Below are positions 61,443-64,000 of a DNA stretch of 64,000 nucleotides, in pieces (the first letter of the stretch is position 1; each line of letters opens with the position of its first letter). The DNA comes from Methyloversatilis universalis EHg5 (GTDB taxonomy: Bacteria > Pseudomonadota > Gammaproteobacteria > Burkholderiales > Rhodocyclaceae). A model generated the notes under the pieces. That model was not told the DNA's origin and did not search any database. It saw nothing but the letters and a program-made list of their open reading frames with translations. The translations under genes were made by a program, and so were the position numbers. The stretch spans positions 365,241 to 429,240 of the forward strand of contig NZ_KB900539.1 of NCBI RefSeq assembly GCF_000378945.1, given 5' to 3'.

Positions 61443-63869
61443 TCACATGCTGAGCTTCTTCAGCGTATCCGGATTGCTCACCACCGCCTGACGACGCGAC
61501 GGCGCGGCTTCCATCAGTGCAGCCGGCGGCAGCGTCTGCAGCCGGGCCAGCATGTCCGGCGTGGCGCAACCAGCGTCGAAAGCCAGCGTGACTGCGTCCT
61601 GGCTGCTTGCCGCCACGCTCAGGCAGTTGCGCCCCAGCTTGCGCGACAGCGGCATCAGGATGCCGGCCTGTACGTTCTGCCCGGTATCCGCCAGACCGCC
61701 GGACATGTCCACCACGAAGGCGGCGCTGTCGCGGCCCAGCGTCTTCACCTCGGCGCCGAGCACCGAGCGCATCGACGCGATTTCGCGCAGCAGCGATCCG
61801 GCCACTTCCTCGCCCGGCAGGCCGGTCAGCTGCAGCGCCACCCGGCGCGCGGTGAAGTGGAAGTGGCTGAGGAAGAAGTCGCGGCTGAACTGTTCGCCCA
61901 CCCGCTTGCCGATGTCGGCCAGCGCCTTCTCTTCCGACGCCCAGCTCGTGCCTTCCGGCACCGCGGTGTTCAGATACACCTCCTCGCCGGTCTTGCGGTC
62001 GGTGCAGCGCACCGTCCATGAGGTCAGCACCACTTTCTCGATCACCAGGCCGGAAGCCGGCAGCCGCGCGCTCAGGCGCTTGAAGCGCACTTCGCTGTCC
62101 ACGGTGAAGTCCGCGTTCTGGGCAGCATTGGCTTCGTCGTTCCAGGTGCGGAAGCCGAAGCCCTGGATGTGCTGCTTCAAGGTGTTTTCGGCCAGCGCCG
62201 AGCGCTGCGCCGGTGCGTTGGGGTCGCCCTCGGCCCAGCGTGAGGCCACCGCCACCGCGATCTTCGGATCGCCGTTGTTGCGGATGAAATCCACCCGTTC
62301 GTCCTGCGACATCTGGTTCAGCGACTTCTGCACCTGGCGCACCTTGACCGCGGCCCGCACCTGGCCAGCCATCAGGCCGTCCTTGCCCAGCTGGGGTGGA
62401 CCTTCTTCGAGCACCGCCTGGATGAAGTCGCCGCTGCGGTCGAGCAGTCTGGCCTGCAGCACGTCGTAATGCGCATTTACCGATTTCGGGTCGACGAACA
62501 GCGCGACCGCCTTTTCGAGAATCTGCCGGCGCGCGTCTTCGCGCAGCGCCTGGGTCACGGCGGCCGGATTGTCGGCCAGCTTCGGATCGCTCGGGTCGGC
62601 CAGGCCTATGGCGCTGATTACCGCCACGCCCGGGTCGAGCGGCGGCGCGGGCGTGACGGCCACCGGTGCCGCGGCGGCTGGCTCTGCCGCGACCGGGGCG
62701 GTGGCCGCGGGGGCTGCTGCCTCCGGCGTCGGCCGGGTCAGCAGCCAGCCGCCCGCGGCGACCGCGACCAGTGCAGCCGTCACGGCGACCGCGATCGGGG
62801 CGCGGGACGATGCCGGGCGGGACTGCGGGGCCGGCGCGGGAGGCGGTGTATCCGTGCGCGTCGCAGGTGCTGACGTGGCGGGGGCAACGGGTGTTTCGCT
62901 GACCGTGGTGGGGCGTACTGGCTGTTGCAGCGTCGCATCGGCCGGAGCGGCGGGTGGTGCGCTGGCCATCGTCGCATTGGCGAGCGTGGCGTCCGACAGC
63001 GTGGCGTCGCCCAGATTGACCGTGGTGGAGTCGTCGTCCGCCTGCGCACCTGACAGCGCAGCGTCGAGCGCGCGCCGGAAGTCGGCTGCGTTCTGGAAGC
63101 GGTCTTCCGGCCGCTTGGCCATCGCCCGTTTCACCACTGCGTCGAGGCGGGCCGGCACATGTACGTTCAGCACCGAAGGCCAGGGCGGATCTTCCTTCAG
63201 CACCTTGTGCATGATGGTGGTGAGCGCGCCGGTGAACGGCTTTTCGCCGGTCAGCAGCTGGTACAGCACCACGCCAGCGGAAAACAGGTCGCTGCGGCCA
63301 TCCACGGTCTGGCCCATGAACTGTTCGGGCGACATGTAGGACGGCGTACCCATGACCGTGCCGGCCTGGGTCAGATTGGACGATTCGATGCGGGCCACGC
63401 CAAAATCGGCCACCTTCACCGTGCCGTCGGCCAGCAGGATGATGTTGGCCGGCTTAATGTCGCGGTGCACGACGCCGTTGCGGTGGGCGTGTTCCAGCGC
63501 GTCCAGCAGCTGGCCCATGATGCGGCCCACCAGCGGCAGCGCGATGCGCTCGTCCGAATCGAAGGCGTCCTTCAGTTCGCGGCCGTGCACGAATTCCATC
63601 GCGATGAAGGCGGTGCCGTCCGCTTCTTCACCATACTCATAGATGGCCACCACGTTCGGGTGGTTGAGCCGGCCGGCCGCCTGCGCCTCGCGCTTGAAGC
63701 GCGCGATCACCTCGTCCGCCTCGCTGCGCTCGATCTGTTCGCGTTTCAGCGTCTTGATCGCCACCCGGCGGTCGATGACCGGATCGCGGCCTTCGTAGAC
63801 GATGCCCATCGCACCCTGGCCCAGTTCGCGCAGGATGTTGTACTTGCCCAGTTTGGCGGGGATGCTCAC
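61443..63869 (-). CDS. Transmembrane Ser/Thr protein kinase (PknB-like)
   Basis: 808 residues from the GTG at 63869, with GGAG seven bases upstream; the ATG at 63902 lacks such a site. All kinase residues are present: GQGAMGIVYEGRD, Lys39 (VAIKTL), Glu61, HRDIKPAN (135-142), DFG 155-157, and GTPSYMSPEQF. Residues 280-320 contain four similar threonine motifs (DATL, DATL, NATM, DATL), possible phosphorylation and FHA-docking sites. A Pro/Ala linker leads to one membrane helix (about 358-376). The 430 residues outside are unrecognised (LRRGLARDIL-type helices, and MSGGLADTGQNVQAGILMPL). It is convergent to the FHA-cyclase gene. Confidence 0.92.
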   Translation of the reverse strand: MSIPAKLGKYNILRELGQGAMGIVYEGRDPVIDRRVAIKTLKREQIERSEADEVIARFKREAQAAGRLNHPNVVAIYEYGEEADGTAFIAMEFVHGRELKDAFDSDERIALPLVGRIMGQLLDALEHAHRNGVVHRDIKPANIILLADGTVKVADFGVARIESSNLTQAGTVMGTPSYMSPEQFMGQTVDGRSDLFSAGVVLYQLLTGEKPFTGALTTIMHKVLKEDPPWPSVLNVHVPARLDAVVKRAMAKRPEDRFQNAADFRRALDAALSGAQADDDSTTVNLGDATLSDATLANATMASAPPAAPADATLQQPVRPTTVSETPVAPATSAPATRTDTPPPAPAPQSRPASSRAPIAVAVTAALVAVAAGGWLLTRPTPEAAAPAATAPVAAEPAAAAPVAVTPAPPLDPGVAVISAIGLADPSDPKLADNPAAVTQALREDARRQILEKAVALFVDPKSVNAHYDVLQARLLDRSGDFIQAVLEEGPPQLGKDGLMAGQVRAAVKVRQVQKSLNQMSQDERVDFIRNNGDPKIAVAVASRWAEGDPNAPAQRSALAENTLKQHIQGFGFRTWNDEANAAQNADFTVDSEVRFKRLSARLPASGLVIEKVVLTSWTVRCTDRKTGEEVYLNTAVPEGTSWASEEKALADIGKRVGEQFSRDFFLSHFHFTARRVALQLTGLPGEEVAGSLLREIASMRSVLGAEVKTLGRDSAAFVVDMSGGLADTGQNVQAGILMPLSRKLGRNCLSVAASSQDAVTLAFDAGCATPDMLARLQTLPPAALMEAAPSRRQAVVSNPDTLKKLSM

Positions 63870-63965
63870 TCGGCTGCTCCGTCGGGATGCAGGCGGATGC
63901 ATCCGCCTGCGGGACCGGCTGTATCGCGGATCGCCCTGCCCGCAGCGCGGGCAGGGCAGGGCCGC

Positions 63966-64000
63966 TTACTTGTACTTCGAATCGATTTCCCAGACCGACT
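63966..64000 (-). CDS. C-terminal end of an unidentified gene (partial)
   Basis: On the minus strand the frame ending in TAA at 63966-63968 encodes SVWEIDSKYK before the window edge. The 96-base gap to the kinase start and the like orientation suggest an upstream neighbour of the kinase operon. Too little is present to name it. Confidence 0.45.
   Translation of the reverse strand, partial: SVWEIDSKYK

Overview
The window is GC-rich DNA with very dense coding, many 1-14 bp gene overlaps and Shine-Dalgarno motifs of the GGAG type. It reads as the chromosome of a betaproteobacterium. A complete N-methylglutamate (NMG) pathway next to a complete quinohemoprotein amine dehydrogenase (QHNDH) cluster, plus c-type cytochromes and PAS/GGDEF/EAL signalling genes, suggests a facultative methylotroph of the Methyloversatilis/Rhodocyclales type. 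That taxonomic placement is inference from gene content; no rRNA or tRNA gene was seen.

Left part (1-17 kb). The left edge holds the start of a nonribosomal peptide synthetase (condensation domain, cut by the window) behind an AMP-ligase fused to a carrier protein. A divergent B12-type radical SAM protein follows, so a natural-product cluster probably continues to the left. Then come a secreted DUF1501/DUF1800 pair, an AbiV/HEPN-like protein, ruvB, rsuA, a metallo-beta-lactamase-fold hydrolase, a glutathione transferase, and a run of housekeeping or envelope genes: YchJ-like, glycine-zipper lipoprotein, PfkB kinase, glycosyltransferase, TlpA-like thioredoxin and an exported transglutaminase.

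Amine island (17-45 kb). A divergent XRE-cupin regulator faces mgdABCD-gmaS-mgsABC. GmaS joins methylamine to glutamate, MgsABC converts gamma-glutamylmethylamide to N-methylglutamate, and MgdABCD oxidises it back to glutamate while releasing the C1 unit. Downstream are an SMR protein, three tiny membrane proteins (one only 46 residues), an APC-type permease and two unknown proteins, closed by a strong terminator. Next come a TorF-family porin, an AraC-type regulator (minus strand) and the QHNDH operon: alpha (dihaem), radical SAM maturase, CTQ-bearing gamma, beta, ABC exporter, subtilisin-like protease, a CcmF-like haem-handling membrane protein and a flavin monooxygenase. A second, nearly identical torF copy and a strong terminator end the operon. 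The two torF copies form direct repeats about 12.8 kb apart around the whole QHNDH locus.

Right part (45-64 kb). A NarX/NarL-like two-component pair is followed by a divergent PAS protein with a degenerate GGDEF domain, a DUF4394 lipoprotein, a cupredoxin, a GGDEF-EAL protein, an alpha/beta hydrolase and a dihaem cytochrome c. The last 9 kb is a Ser/Thr phospho-signalling neighbourhood: a predicted pseudokinase, a Lon-like AAA ATPase, an adenylate/guanylate cyclase with an FHA domain, and an apparently active transmembrane kinase. MidA-like methyltransferase and pteridine-reductase-like genes lie between them.
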